This document shows positions 1 through 9,463 of a stretch of 64,000 nucleotides of DNA, in pieces. The first letter of the stretch is position 1. Each line of letters opens with the position of its first letter. The position numbers were made by a program, and so were the translations under genes. The DNA lies in IMG/VR virus record IMGVR_UViG_3300027759_004177, positions 248,001 to 312,000 of that record; one strand, written 5' to 3'. The notes below the pieces were generated by a model. It had not been told where the DNA came from. It worked only from the letters and a program-made list of their open reading frames with translations, and ran no database searches. The DNA is from a virus.

Positions 1-417
1 TCCAACTGTGCCGACTGTGGCGTTGGCAGTGATTTCTGTTGTGTTTGCTGCATTGGTCACTGCCACTGTGTTGACAGCAATGTTACCAGCAGCTGTTATT
101 AAACCTTTGCCGTTGACAGTGACAAAAGGAATCTGGCCATTTGCGCCACCCCAAGTGCCTGTGTTTGAGTTTACTGTGGCTAAAGTTACTGCCAAATTAC
201 TATAGTTACCGCCAGCAGCAGGATTAGTACTTGTGCCTGTGGCATCACCGCTGAGCGTGATTTTGTCATTTTGTGTCAGGTCTACGATTGCACTACCGGT
301 GGTGGTGTATAAACGCCCGTCTGTGCTGTTTATGCTTAACTCGCCCAGTGACAAGTTTGCCGTGACGGGAACCTTTCCTGCGGTGCTAGCTCTTTTTAAT
401 AATATTGTATTTGGCAT
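1..417 (-). CDS. Tail fibre / receptor-binding-like protein, N-terminal part (cut by window edge)
   Basis: The minus-strand frame opens with ATG at 417 and runs off the left edge after 139 codons, so only the N-terminus is visible. Residues 27-38 carry the pattern GELSINSTDGRLYT, the GEL-x-IN-x-x-DG-x-LY signature common at the N-terminus of phage fibre and tropism-determinant proteins that dock on the virion. Further on, the segment TGTWGGANGQIPFVTVNGKG resembles the short beta repeats of phage fibre shafts. It lies 15 bases downstream of the preceding fibre gene on the same strand, so it is probably co-transcribed. The structural role is inferred from motif and context. The C-terminal receptor-binding part is not visible. 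Confidence 0.7.
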   Translation of the reverse strand, partial: MPNTILLKRASTAGKVPVTANLSLGELSINSTDGRLYTTTGSAIVDLTQNDKITLSGDATGTSTNPAAGGNYSNLAVTLATVNSNTGTWGGANGQIPFVTVNGKGLITAAGNIAVNTVAVTNAANTTEITANATVGTVG

Positions 418-432
418 CTTCTAATCCTGTTT

Positions 433-2655
433 TTAAAAACTACCGCCATCCATCACTTCTGACCCGTTGATTATCTTTACCCACGTGGTCCATGCACTTG
501 TACTATACTTGCTACGAGTCCAAAAAACATTGGGCCCAGTGGCGTTATCGTACGGTCTATAATTCTGTGTTATACTCACATTTCCTGTGTTTATAACTTC
601 TAGTTGTCCAGTAAAATTCAACGTGTTTAGCGGTGTATTGCTAGTTCCTGTCCAGCTATCTCTATTTATCAAATATACGCCCATAACAGTCAGCGTGTTC
701 CAGTCGTTTATGTCGTTGCCGCGATCCTGGAATATGTTTGTGGCTGAAATATTGCCACCAACGTTGAGATTGCCCGAGATGCCGGCACCGCCTACTACTA
801 CCAGGGCACCTGTGCTGGTATTTGTTGATACAGTAGCCGAGTTTGCTATTAAATTTCCGCCTACTATTTCTGTACCCAACACCAACTCTGTTTGTGTTTG
901 TACCACAGAGTTGGTAAAAGTCACAGTTCCGGCCACACTCAAATTGCCTTGTACTTCAAGATTGCCTGTGGTTTGTACGTTGGCAAAAGTTGTGAGTGCT
1001 GCTGCTGCTGCTGCATTGGCCACTGCGGCAATGTTGGCAGAAGCTACAGTACCACTTTGTGTTTGAATGGCGCTGATTGTGCCTGCTGGAGAAACAACAA
1101 TGGCCGTTGGGTTCGGAACTTGGACTGTGGGAATTGGTATGATCACAACAGCGCCAGATACTGCATCAGTTTTAATAGTTGCACCAGCTAGGTCAATGGT
1201 ATTGCCACTGAGGTACAAGCTACGGAAACGCTGGGTAGGACTACCAATATCGTAGGTTACATTGGCGCTGGGTAATATGTTTCCAGTGACTGTTATGTTG
1301 CCACCTATGTACAGGTTGCCAGCAACACCTGCCCCGCCTTTGACTACCAATGCACCGGTTATATTTGATGTTGATGCAGTTGTGCTTGTGACATTAATAG
1401 AGTCAGTGCTAATAACTTGACTGTATGAAATAGCTGCCAGTGATGTACCACCAAATGTGGAGTTTGCTTTGTCGTATACAGAGTGTAAGATAGAATAAAA
1501 ACCACCAAAACTGTTTCTTGCCACATTTGATAGATCGGGTATCAGTGTCTGACTGTTGTTTAATGTCAACACTGATCCAGCACTTTGTGTTATGGCGTTG
1601 GCCGTATTAGTGGCCGCGTAAACCAGCGTATCGGAAATCTGTAGCGTTCCTGCTGTCAAAACCACTGATCCCATGGTAGTAACTGCTTTGACCAAAACAC
1701 CAGCCGCGGCATTGTTTACAGTGACATTACCATAATTACCACCAACCATCACTGTTGTGCCAGTGCCAGTGATACTTAATGTAGATGAAGATAAATCACA
1801 TCCTCTAAAAACTGTATATGCACTTGATGTTTTTGTTGTTGCTGTGGATACTGTACAACCGATAATATCAACTGAACCAACCGATGAGTTTGCCGAGATA
1901 ACAAGATTGGTCATCTTTAGGCCTTCAATGGTACAACCTTTGGTTATGGTCAAATTGCCAGTTAAGGTTGTATTTTTGCCCACCAATTCGTGTGTGGTTA
2001 GCACAGTATACTGAGTACTGATAGTTACATCTTCAGTATAAGAACCCGGATGTAAAACGATTGTTTTTCTTTCGCCAACACCTGTTGTTTCAAATGCTGC
2101 TGCTGCTAGTACTTGAGCTCGAGCAATGGTTTTAACTGGATCACCAACTGTTCCGTTGCCGGTGTCGTCCAACGCAACCGGGCTGACATGTATTTCTGAG
2201 CTGTATCCTGTGATGTATACTCTTGTTGCATCTAGATAGTTGCTGTATGTAACTGCCCCAGTTGTTTCATTGTACTGTAACACTCTTTGAGTTGCATAAG
2301 AACTGGTAGCACCATTTTGAACATAAGCAGCTGTGATTGTTCCGCTGACATTTAAATTGCCGTTGATGTTGGCTCTACCTACCACTGTCAGTGCGCCAGT
2401 GATAATGTTCGCATAGGCAGTTACTGCAATATTTGAATCTGTTACTCCGGTGTTGCTGGTAAATGCTGTTACAAAAGTGTTGCCCGACTCGTTCCAATAC
2501 AGGGCTACGTTGCTGATCAATCCGTTGGCACGATTCATCAAGAAACCAACGTCTACGTTGGCCAATGTTGCTCCGCCGTTGAGTACCGTTATTGGATCCG
2601 TCAACGACGTAATTGCGGTGTTGAATTGTCCTATTTTTGGTCTGGTTAATGCCAT
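433..2655 (-). CDS. Tail fibre-like virion protein with pyocin-knob-like C-terminus
   Basis: This is a 740-residue protein rich in Thr, Ser, Asn, Gly and Val, typical of beta-helical phage fibres. Near the N-terminus is a module (residues about 15-75, containing ITVLNGG and VGFLMNR) related to modules in the genes at 5536-7584 and 12232-12792. Two copies of the GALVVxGGAGxxGNLxxGGNI module lie at about residues 435-465 and 600-625. The last 90 residues (YLINRDSW, then GQLEVI, ITQNYRPY, WTRSKYS, WTTWVKI) match the pattern of pyocin-knob/fibre-tip domains that bind surface glycans. A GCT triplet run near 997-1017 encodes a short polyalanine stretch. A late-promoter motif sits about 26 bases upstream. 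Fibre identity is inferred from composition, modules and neighbours. Confidence 0.75.
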   Translation of the reverse strand: MALTRPKIGQFNTAITSLTDPITVLNGGATLANVDVGFLMNRANGLISNVALYWNESGNTFVTAFTSNTGVTDSNIAVTAYANIITGALTVVGRANINGNLNVSGTITAAYVQNGATSSYATQRVLQYNETTGAVTYSNYLDATRVYITGYSSEIHVSPVALDDTGNGTVGDPVKTIARAQVLAAAAFETTGVGERKTIVLHPGSYTEDVTISTQYTVLTTHELVGKNTTLTGNLTITKGCTIEGLKMTNLVISANSSVGSVDIIGCTVSTATTKTSSAYTVFRGCDLSSSTLSITGTGTTVMVGGNYGNVTVNNAAAGVLVKAVTTMGSVVLTAGTLQISDTLVYAATNTANAITQSAGSVLTLNNSQTLIPDLSNVARNSFGGFYSILHSVYDKANSTFGGTSLAAISYSQVISTDSINVTSTTASTSNITGALVVKGGAGVAGNLYIGGNITVTGNILPSANVTYDIGSPTQRFRSLYLSGNTIDLAGATIKTDAVSGAVVIIPIPTVQVPNPTAIVVSPAGTISAIQTQSGTVASANIAAVANAAAAAALTTFANVQTTGNLEVQGNLSVAGTVTFTNSVVQTQTELVLGTEIVGGNLIANSATVSTNTSTGALVVVGGAGISGNLNVGGNISATNIFQDRGNDINDWNTLTVMGVYLINRDSWTGTSNTPLNTLNFTGQLEVINTGNVSITQNYRPYDNATGPNVFWTRSKYSTSAWTTWVKIINGSEVMDGGSF

Positions 2656-2680
2656 TGGTTAAAATCCGTATATTATTGTA

Positions 2681-2689
2681 TATTTATCG
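2681..2689 (-). promoter_or_regulatory. T4-type late promoter (CGATAAATA)
   Basis: Read on the minus strand the site is CGATAAATA, one base from the T4 late consensus TATAAATA. It lies about 26 bases upstream of the fibre gene starting at 2655 and directly after the terminator of the previous gene, so the fibre gene is its own late unit. No -35 element is needed for gp55-type promoters. Confidence 0.6.
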
Positions 2690-2690
2690 G

Positions 2691-2719
2691 AAAAAACAAA
2701 AGGGCCCTAAGGCCCTTTG
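2691..2719 (-). terminator. Rho-independent terminator
   Basis: The stem AAAGGGCC / GGCCCTTT with a four-base loop lies just past the stop of the gene ending at 2743. On the minus strand it is followed by six T residues. This is a textbook intrinsic terminator. The next late promoter begins within a few bases. Confidence 0.85.
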
Positions 2720-2742
2720 TTTGTTAACTATTTGATTAGTTG

Positions 2743-5505
2743 TTAGTTGCGACCAACTGCTATTTCTATAACTGCTTTGGTAGCACTTGGGAAATCACAC
2801 AAGGCTTTGCCAATCACTTGTCCTATCAGTGGATTTTCACTGGCTTTGGCATAACCAAATCCGGCACTGACCATCAAATCTCCCTTGCAAACTGGACCAA
2901 TTACATTACAAGGAACACGTCCTTGTAGTGCCACTGGAACTACGTTTGTACCGGTTAGGCCGCCATTCATCAAGTGTGCTGGGTTTGTACTTACTACACC
3001 GGCCACTGCTCGTGTTTCTACATCGGCTTGGGTAACTTCTGCGGCTCCACCAAACATGACCACAGTACCGGGAGCATAGGCTTTGTCTGCTTGATAGTTT
3101 TCTGCCAAGTCAGCGTATTTGGCCTGTGTTGACACACCATAGAATGTACTCCACCAACTGCTTACACTACCTAAATTGTATGTCAAGTTGGCTGTGGGCA
3201 CAATACTTCCTGTGATGGTCATTTCGCCGCCAACATACAATTTGCCACCAATACCAACGCCACCTGCTACAATCAATGCACCACTTGTGGTACTGGTTGA
3301 TACTGTACTGTTGGCCAGCATCAATGAACCAGCATACAAGTTACCTGCTGTTGATCCGGCAAAGTTGGCTGTTATATTTGGTTTGGTGGTTAATCCGTCA
3401 AAGACACGCACTGACTTTGTTATGCTGTCTCTAACAACACCAAAATACTTGGTTGTACCACTGACGTATTGTCCAACAATACCAATGTCTTGACTGTCGC
3501 CGGGGTTGGCATTGGCCAAGAAGCTGATTGGATTTTCAATGACCAGGGTGCTTGTACTTGTTGTTGATCCGGTGCCGCCAATTGTGATATTACCTTGCAA
3601 GTTAAAATTACCACCCACATACAAGTTGCCTTGCAGTCCAACACCACCGTTGACCCGTAGAGCACCTGTTGTGGTGCTGGTTGCTGTGGTAGCAATGTTG
3701 ACTTCCACACCGGCTGGACGACCTGCACGACTTTGTCCAACAATTCGCATACGCTCGTTGCCGGCCACAAAACCGTCGGTAGCAAACACAATGTCGTTGG
3801 TTTGGCCATATTCGCTGGTGGCGATGACCAATTCTCCGTCACCTGTGGTTCCTGCCGGAGCACTCATAAACAAGTAACCGTCATCGGCGCCGGTGATACC
3901 AAACGCAGCGGTATTAAATGTTTCTGACGTGATACCCATGTCTATCCAACCTGACTCATTGTCACCGTTGGAAGCGTAGGCAATGATGTCAGTTGAAGCA
4001 TCGGCACCCGAGTTGAAGTTTTTAATAGCCACTTGAACAAAGTCATCAGCGTTGCCGGTCAACACAGTTGACGCATTGGTTAGTCCTGAATTGGGTTGAT
4101 ATATTACTCTACCACTGGGTTGACTTGTAGCAGTTGTTCCTGATGTACCACGTGTGATTCCAGTGAACTGTGTTGACGTTTTGCTGGTGTAGTACATGAG
4201 TTCTGTGCCAGCATACAAGGCGCCGTGTACCAAGAATCCTGCGGTACTGTTTACAGTAAGTGTGGTTGCTGTGGTGTTGGCTGTGCTACTTATTGTGGCT
4301 GTAACGTTGGCGTCAACGATTAAGGCCTTGGCACCTGCGCCTTGATAAATGGCACCATTTTGTGATACCAAGTTACCTGTGACATTTAATCCGTCGCCGT
4401 TGATGAATCGTCCTTGTATTGCACCAGTGGCAAATCCACCTGCGGAGAACACAATGTCGCCACGAGCGCCATCAGCTGTGGCAAGGACTAAGTTACCACC
4501 AGTTGGGGTAGTGTTGGCGTAGGCAGGAGCACTTAGAAAAATATATCCGTCACCGGCCTTGGTCACAGCAAATGCAGGATCTGTAAAGGTGGTACTGCAA
4601 ACACCCATGTCAATGAAGCCGTTGTCATTGTCTGAACGATCGGCATAGGCAATAAAGTCTGTGCTGGCACTGATACCAGAATTACGATTGTGCAGGGCCA
4701 CTTGAGCAAATGAGTTGATATTGCCGGTAAACAAGGCAGCCGGATCTGTGATTGCTGCAACTGCTTCAAATTCTTTAGCCAAGGGTCCTTGGTAAATGGT
4801 TCCGCCATTGGCCACCAAGTTACCTGTGATATATAAACCGTCATCCTTTTTAAAACGACCTTGTTCTGTACTTGCACCAGCGGAGAATCCGTTGGCCGCA
4901 AACACAATATCGCCAAATACACCATCGGCTGTGGCTAAAACTAAGTTACCACCTGTAGGTGTGGAGTTGGCATAAATTGGCGCACTTAAAAAGATATATC
5001 CGTCGCCGGCCTTGGTCACTGCGTAAGTAGGATCACTAAACAGGCTACTGGCAATACCCATGTCAATGAAACCACCGGTATTGGTTCCTCTATCAGAATA
5101 GGCAATGAAATCGCTTGATGCACTGGTTCCCGAACTGCGGTTGGTCAATGCACTTTGAACAAATGCGTTGGCTGATTTGGCACCAATACCAATGGTATCT
5201 GTTAAGGCACCACTGGTTACAAATGCATCTGCTGTGTTGTCTGGACTAAAACTCAAATTACCACGCAGGCTGGTCAAAGCACCAGTCATTGTGTGTTCTA
5301 TGCCGTTGTCAATTTTGAATGTGATATTACTACCAGATCCAGTGTCTGTGATTGTGATTGACGAATCATTTTTGGCAATTTGGCTTACACCAACGTTACC
5401 AGTGATGTTTACGTCACCTGATGTGTTGATTGATCCTGTTGTTGCATCAATCGTTAGCGGTCCTACTGTAAGACCGTTGCGTACTACAAAGTTTCCGTTT
5501 GCCAT
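2743..5505 (-). CDS. Large modular virion structural protein with triplicated domain
   Basis: This 920-residue surface/fibre-like protein contains three diverged copies of a domain of about 120 residues, starting near residues 115, 266 and 485. Each copy is recognisable by FxQ-A-xxNxxSG, DFIAYxDR or DIIAYAS, and G(F/W)IDMG. Two GAL-x-VxGGVG-x-x-GxLYVGG modules follow near residues 625 and 765. The last 120 residues begin with AKYADLAENY, then a PGTVVMFGG segment. That arrangement recurs at the C-terminus of T4-type cyanophage structural proteins (family knowledge). It ends just before an intrinsic terminator and lies 30 bases after the preceding fibre gene. The function is unknown beyond virion structure; adhesion is inferred. 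Confidence 0.75.
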   Translation of the reverse strand: MANGNFVVRNGLTVGPLTIDATTGSINTSGDVNITGNVGVSQIAKNDSSITITDTGSGSNITFKIDNGIEHTMTGALTSLRGNLSFSPDNTADAFVTSGALTDTIGIGAKSANAFVQSALTNRSSGTSASSDFIAYSDRGTNTGGFIDMGIASSLFSDPTYAVTKAGDGYIFLSAPIYANSTPTGGNLVLATADGVFGDIVFAANGFSAGASTEQGRFKKDDGLYITGNLVANGGTIYQGPLAKEFEAVAAITDPAALFTGNINSFAQVALHNRNSGISASTDFIAYADRSDNDNGFIDMGVCSTTFTDPAFAVTKAGDGYIFLSAPAYANTTPTGGNLVLATADGARGDIVFSAGGFATGAIQGRFINGDGLNVTGNLVSQNGAIYQGAGAKALIVDANVTATISSTANTTATTLTVNSTAGFLVHGALYAGTELMYYTSKTSTQFTGITRGTSGTTATSQPSGRVIYQPNSGLTNASTVLTGNADDFVQVAIKNFNSGADASTDIIAYASNGDNESGWIDMGITSETFNTAAFGITGADDGYLFMSAPAGTTGDGELVIATSEYGQTNDIVFATDGFVAGNERMRIVGQSRAGRPAGVEVNIATTATSTTTGALRVNGGVGLQGNLYVGGNFNLQGNITIGGTGSTTSTSTLVIENPISFLANANPGDSQDIGIVGQYVSGTTKYFGVVRDSITKSVRVFDGLTTKPNITANFAGSTAGNLYAGSLMLANSTVSTSTTSGALIVAGGVGIGGKLYVGGEMTITGSIVPTANLTYNLGSVSSWWSTFYGVSTQAKYADLAENYQADKAYAPGTVVMFGGAAEVTQADVETRAVAGVVSTNPAHLMNGGLTGTNVVPVALQGRVPCNVIGPVCKGDLMVSAGFGYAKASENPLIGQVIGKALCDFPSATKAVIEIAVGRN

Positions 5506-5535
5506 AGTTCCATATCTCCCTGTTGGCTATTTCTA

Positions 5536-7584
5536 TTAAATCGCTTGATACACTGAGTCAACTCTGACTATGGTGTTCGAATTTGTTGTGTTTCCGTACA
5601 ATATTAAATTTCCACTTACAATATTTGCTGTAAAATTAGTTAATGTATTACCAGCGGTACAAATTACACCATAGGTACTGATTGTGGGCGTAGTTCCGTT
5701 GTGTACAGCTAATATTTTTGCCACTTCTCTAATACTGGTGTTTCTAATGGTTGATGTTATTGTGTATTCAGCACTACTGTATGTGTTTGCAAAGAAGTAA
5801 TCAATAGGTGTGTCAACATTATCAATAACGATTGTTGTATTGCCTTTGACATTGACTTCAGCGCCAGATGTGTTCCACTGAGTGGTTGTGACCAATGAAG
5901 ATGTGCCTGTACCAATGTATACTCCGTCGTTGTCAACAGATACTTGCATAAAACCATTAGTACTGGCAATCTGTGTCACTGTTGAAGTTGTTGATAATCT
6001 GCGTACATCAATCAAGTCGCCAACAGCTGGAGCTTCAGTAAATGTTAGCGTTGCGCCTGACACTGAGTAAGCTGTGGTTGGTATTTGTAAAACACCGTTA
6101 ATTGCAACCACTGTGGCAGCTGTGGTACTGGTGCCAGCCATAGTAAAGGCCACTGTGGTTCCATCGCCGTTGAATGTTTCGCTGGTGATAACAGTAAACT
6201 GTGTGGTCAATGCTACCCAGGCTGAAGCACCGTAGTATTCTAATCCGTTATTGGTTGTGTTGTAGCGGAACATACCAGTGACATCTGTGCCGCCGGCACT
6301 ACTTGGACGTTGAGCACTGGTACCAACCGGTAACAGGATAGAATCTGTACTGTAAATTTGTAATTTAGCACCAGTAACCACGTTGGCTTGTACGGCGCTG
6401 TTACCAATAACCACTGCATCGTATGTGGCGTTGGGTCTGGCCCAGATCAAGGTCTCGTCGTTTTTGCCTTTGACTTTGAAGTCTTGTCCGGCAGTTTTTG
6501 TACTATTAATTGTAACACTATTGCCCAAAAATACGTTGCCTGCAACACCTAATCCACCAGCGGTTCTAACAGCGCCGGTAGTTGCACTGGTACTGTTTGT
6601 GGTGTTGGCTGAGAAGAACTCGCCTGCCTTGACGGTACCGTAAGATGTGCCTGTGAATACATTAGAAGATTCTGTACCAGCACCGTAAAATTCTAAAAAT
6701 TTAGTACTATTGGAACGACCCAAGAATGCATGTCCATCTACACCATCGTAGTAGTGGAACTTGATACCAATGTCTTTGCCGTCATCCACTGACCACGGTG
6801 CTAAGTTAGCAGTGGTATGCAAATTGATCACAGCATCTTGTACTGTCAAGTCTGCTGTACCAATTGTGGTACTTGCACCCAATACTATCAGGTTGCCAGT
6901 AATTACAGCGTTGCCAGTTAAGTTAAAGCTGCCGCCTACGTTCAAGTTGCCACTTATACCAGTTCCGCCCACCACTGTCAGTGCGCCAATTGATGTGCTG
7001 GTACTTTCTGTGCCACTGTGTGCTACTAGATTTCCGCCTACTTTGGTGATGCCGCCAATGTTGACAGCTCCGCCAATGCCTGTGCCACCTGTGACTACTA
7101 GTGCGCCATTGGTTGTGCTAGTAGATGCTTTGCTGTCACGTATAGTTGCGGTATTGGCTGTGATATTACCAATGATTAGATTGGCAAAGCCCGAATTGTT
7201 AACTGTACCGGTGGTTGTACCAGTTTCTGTGGTCATTACACCTTCAAAAGCTGTTTCGCTTTCGCGCCAGACCCAAGCAGCATTGACAGAACCATACGGA
7301 GCAAGACTGCTTAAATTACGATTGATCAGCATACCAATGTCATATGTTGGTGAGCTGGTGTAGTTGTTGTTGAACACAACGATTGGATCGTTGATGTAGG
7401 TGTTGATCGAATTTAACTGTGCAAAGCTGTTGGCCACAGTTAGATTACCAAGAATGGTAACGTTAGAATTTAGTGTTAAGTTAGCGTTAAACTTGCTACC
7501 AACCAAGGTTCCATCTTTGAGTTTTTGATACTCGATGGTATTGTCTGTGACTTGGTTATTTTTAATTCTTGTTAAAATCGTCAT
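5536..7584 (-). CDS. Modular tail fibre-like virion structural protein
   Basis: This 682-residue protein starts with ATG at 7584, 32 bases downstream of a late-promoter motif. Modules in order: an N-terminal anchoring segment; an INDPIVVFNN / DIGMLINR module (about 70-120); two GALxVxGGTGIxGxxNxGG repeats (about 155-225); a block of about 100 residues with NLHTTANLAPWSVDDGKDIG and HYYDGVDGHAFLGR; a third GG repeat; and an NGVLQIPTTAYSVSG-type module near residue 500. The HYYDGVD block and the NGVLQ module are shared with the next gene upstream (7733-9463), which indicates duplication or recombination among the fibre genes. No enzymatic motif is seen. The structural role is inferred from composition and context. 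Confidence 0.7.
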   Translation of the reverse strand: MTILTRIKNNQVTDNTIEYQKLKDGTLVGSKFNANLTLNSNVTILGNLTVANSFAQLNSINTYINDPIVVFNNNYTSSPTYDIGMLINRNLSSLAPYGSVNAAWVWRESETAFEGVMTTETGTTTGTVNNSGFANLIIGNITANTATIRDSKASTSTTNGALVVTGGTGIGGAVNIGGITKVGGNLVAHSGTESTSTSIGALTVVGGTGISGNLNVGGSFNLTGNAVITGNLIVLGASTTIGTADLTVQDAVINLHTTANLAPWSVDDGKDIGIKFHYYDGVDGHAFLGRSNSTKFLEFYGAGTESSNVFTGTSYGTVKAGEFFSANTTNSTSATTGAVRTAGGLGVAGNVFLGNSVTINSTKTAGQDFKVKGKNDETLIWARPNATYDAVVIGNSAVQANVVTGAKLQIYSTDSILLPVGTSAQRPSSAGGTDVTGMFRYNTTNNGLEYYGASAWVALTTQFTVITSETFNGDGTTVAFTMAGTSTTAATVVAINGVLQIPTTAYSVSGATLTFTEAPAVGDLIDVRRLSTTSTVTQIASTNGFMQVSVDNDGVYIGTGTSSLVTTTQWNTSGAEVNVKGNTTIVIDNVDTPIDYFFANTYSSAEYTITSTIRNTSIREVAKILAVHNGTTPTISTYGVICTAGNTLTNFTANIVSGNLILYGNTTNSNTIVRVDSVYQAI

Positions 7585-7615
7585 GGCTCCGGTCCTTAAT
7601 TATGGGCATTATTGT

Positions 7616-7624
7616 TATTTATCG
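7616..7624 (-). promoter_or_regulatory. T4-type late promoter (CGATAAATA)
   Basis: The minus-strand motif CGATAAATA is identical to the one at 2681-2689. It lies about 32 bases before the ATG at 7584, inside the 148-base gap between two fibre genes. It would drive the 7584-to-2743 pair of genes. Confidence 0.6.
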
Positions 7625-7732
7625 CGGCCGTGAGAAAACGGTCCTTGCTGGGTTGTTTTTGCGGAGGACTTGGAAAATTAAATTGTGTCGTTAGCGATCA
7701 TCTGCTAAGAAGTTGATGTAGTATTTATTCGT

Positions 7733-9463
7733 TTAAAAAACACCGCCGGTTAATGCCACTCTTTTCCATGTGTTTGTAGCGGTACATACATAGACGTAAT
7801 TGGCATCCCAGCATACTTGTCCTGCCGTGCCTGTAGAAGTTGATGTTTTAGTTGCCTGCGGTGCTTGTAATACTCCACTTAGTGTAACATCATTGGTTAC
7901 AGTTAAATTGCCAGAAATAGTCAGGTCGTCGTATATTGTTTCGTTTACTGTAACAGCTGCACCTAAAAAACGTACATCAATCACGTCAGTGGCTTCTGGT
8001 GTTTCTGTAAAAGTAAGTTGGTCTCCGGTTACTGTGTATGCAGATGCGGGTCGCTGTAAAGTACCGTTAATACTTACAATTATACCAACTGTACTGGTTT
8101 CTTGATCTAGTGTGAATGTGGTGCTGACGCCGTCGCCGGTGATTTGCTGATCAGTAACAGTATTGGTAATTGGTATCCAAATTGATCCATTAAAGTATTC
8201 GAGCGCCGGAGTATCAGTATTATAACGAATCATACCGTTGGCGCCACTGGGCCGTTGTGCCGTTCCGCCAATTGGTACTTGTATTGCTGTATTACTATTG
8301 AACACAAATACGTTAGAGTGTGTTACGGTGCTGTTAGCAAATTGAAGATTACCAATGTTTGCTGTGGTTGCATCTAATCTAGTAAATGCACCGGTACTGG
8401 GCACAGCATTGCCAATTGGTGTGTTGTTGATAGCTGCAAATATACTTAAATTGGCTTGCAAGTTTCCTATGTACAGGTTTCCGCTAATACTGGCGCCGCC
8501 CCATACTTGCAATGCTCCTGTGTTAGGGCCAGTGGCCGGTGTGGTATTGGCTAAAATTAAAGAACCAGTTTTAATGGTTCCGTAGGCGCTGCCACTGAAT
8601 GTGTTGCCGGAGACTTCTGTTCCGCGGGCATACCATTCCAAGTAGCCAGTGTTATTGGCACGTACTAGAGCAGAATGACTATCTACGCCATCATAGTAGT
8701 GCATCTTGATACCGATGTCTTTTCCATCATTCACAGTCCATGGAGCCAAGTTTGCTTGTGTGTGTAAGTTTAAAATACTATCTGTGATGGTTAAATCACT
8801 GTATCCATAAAATGTGGTATTACCAATAATGTTTAAATTTGATGTGATAGTAACGTTGCCACTACTGCTGTTAATATTGTTACCAACTATGGTAATATTT
8901 CCCATTGTAATACCGCTAGGGAAACTGCTGATACCTTTGGCTCCCACATAACGGGCGCCTGTGATGTATATTTTTTTACCTGTGACAGCCGTTGGTACGT
9001 TGGTGTCAGGGAAGTTTAAAATACCAGATTGGTAGTCAAAGAACCAAGTGTCGCTGTTGCCAGATCCATCGCTGAACAACTGTGTGCCATAAGTCTGTGG
9101 TGCTGAGTTTCCAGCAGCGGCAGCGTAAACTTGAACTTGATATGTTGCCCCAAATTCTGATCCAATCCAGTCAACTTGATTTGTAAACCAAGTTCTGTTG
9201 GTACCACTAGCTGAAGTGTCTAATACGCACTCAATGGTGCTTGACAAGGTGTCTTGATACAATACCAATACGCTGGAATTACTGGCAGGTTTGACAGCAG
9301 GAATACTAACCGACTGTTGCCAGATTGTGTCACCTCGTGTTAAAATTGGGCTAGCGTTGGCTTCGTTAGAGGGGCTTTTGAAGGCGCTGGTATCTGTCTT
9401 GGCGACACCGGCACCAATTTTCTTATAGAGATAGTCGACTTTTTGTGCGTCTGTAATAGCCAT
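7733..9463 (-). CDS. Virion structural / fibre-like protein
   Basis: This 576-residue protein has an N-terminal domain of about 190 residues (containing GDTIWQQS, DTWFFDYQSGILNFPD and ITGARYVGAKG). It resembles a recurrent N-terminal region of T4-type cyanophage structural proteins (family recollection, not searched). Downstream are a GNTTFYGYSDLTITDSI segment, an HYYDGVDSH block paralogous to the one in the 5536-7584 gene, a GALQVWGGASISGNLYIG repeat, and an NGTLQRPASAYTV module. The start ATG overlaps the TAA of the preceding gene by one base (TAATG), which suggests translational coupling. No catalytic motif is visible. It is probably a baseplate-proximal fibre or adhesin component. Confidence 0.7.
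   Translation of the reverse strand: MAITDAQKVDYLYKKIGAGVAKTDTSAFKSPSNEANASPILTRGDTIWQQSVSIPAVKPASNSSVLVLYQDTLSSTIECVLDTSASGTNRTWFTNQVDWIGSEFGATYQVQVYAAAAGNSAPQTYGTQLFSDGSGNSDTWFFDYQSGILNFPDTNVPTAVTGKKIYITGARYVGAKGISSFPSGITMGNITIVGNNINSSSGNVTITSNLNIIGNTTFYGYSDLTITDSILNLHTQANLAPWTVNDGKDIGIKMHYYDGVDSHSALVRANNTGYLEWYARGTEVSGNTFSGSAYGTIKTGSLILANTTPATGPNTGALQVWGGASISGNLYIGNLQANLSIFAAINNTPIGNAVPSTGAFTRLDATTANIGNLQFANSTVTHSNVFVFNSNTAIQVPIGGTAQRPSGANGMIRYNTDTPALEYFNGSIWIPITNTVTDQQITGDGVSTTFTLDQETSTVGIIVSINGTLQRPASAYTVTGDQLTFTETPEATDVIDVRFLGAAVTVNETIYDDLTISGNLTVTNDVTLSGVLQAPQATKTSTSTGTAGQVCWDANYVYVCTATNTWKRVALTGGVF

Noticed and set aside
997-1017. GCT triplet run as a phase-variation switch
   Set aside because: Length changes by whole triplets would not shift the frame, and the run is short. 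It most likely encodes a structural polyalanine segment.
892-1191. Plus-strand open frame with a polycysteine run
   Set aside because: The Cys run is the reverse reading of a GCT triplet repeat coding polyalanine in the fibre gene. It is a shadow frame.
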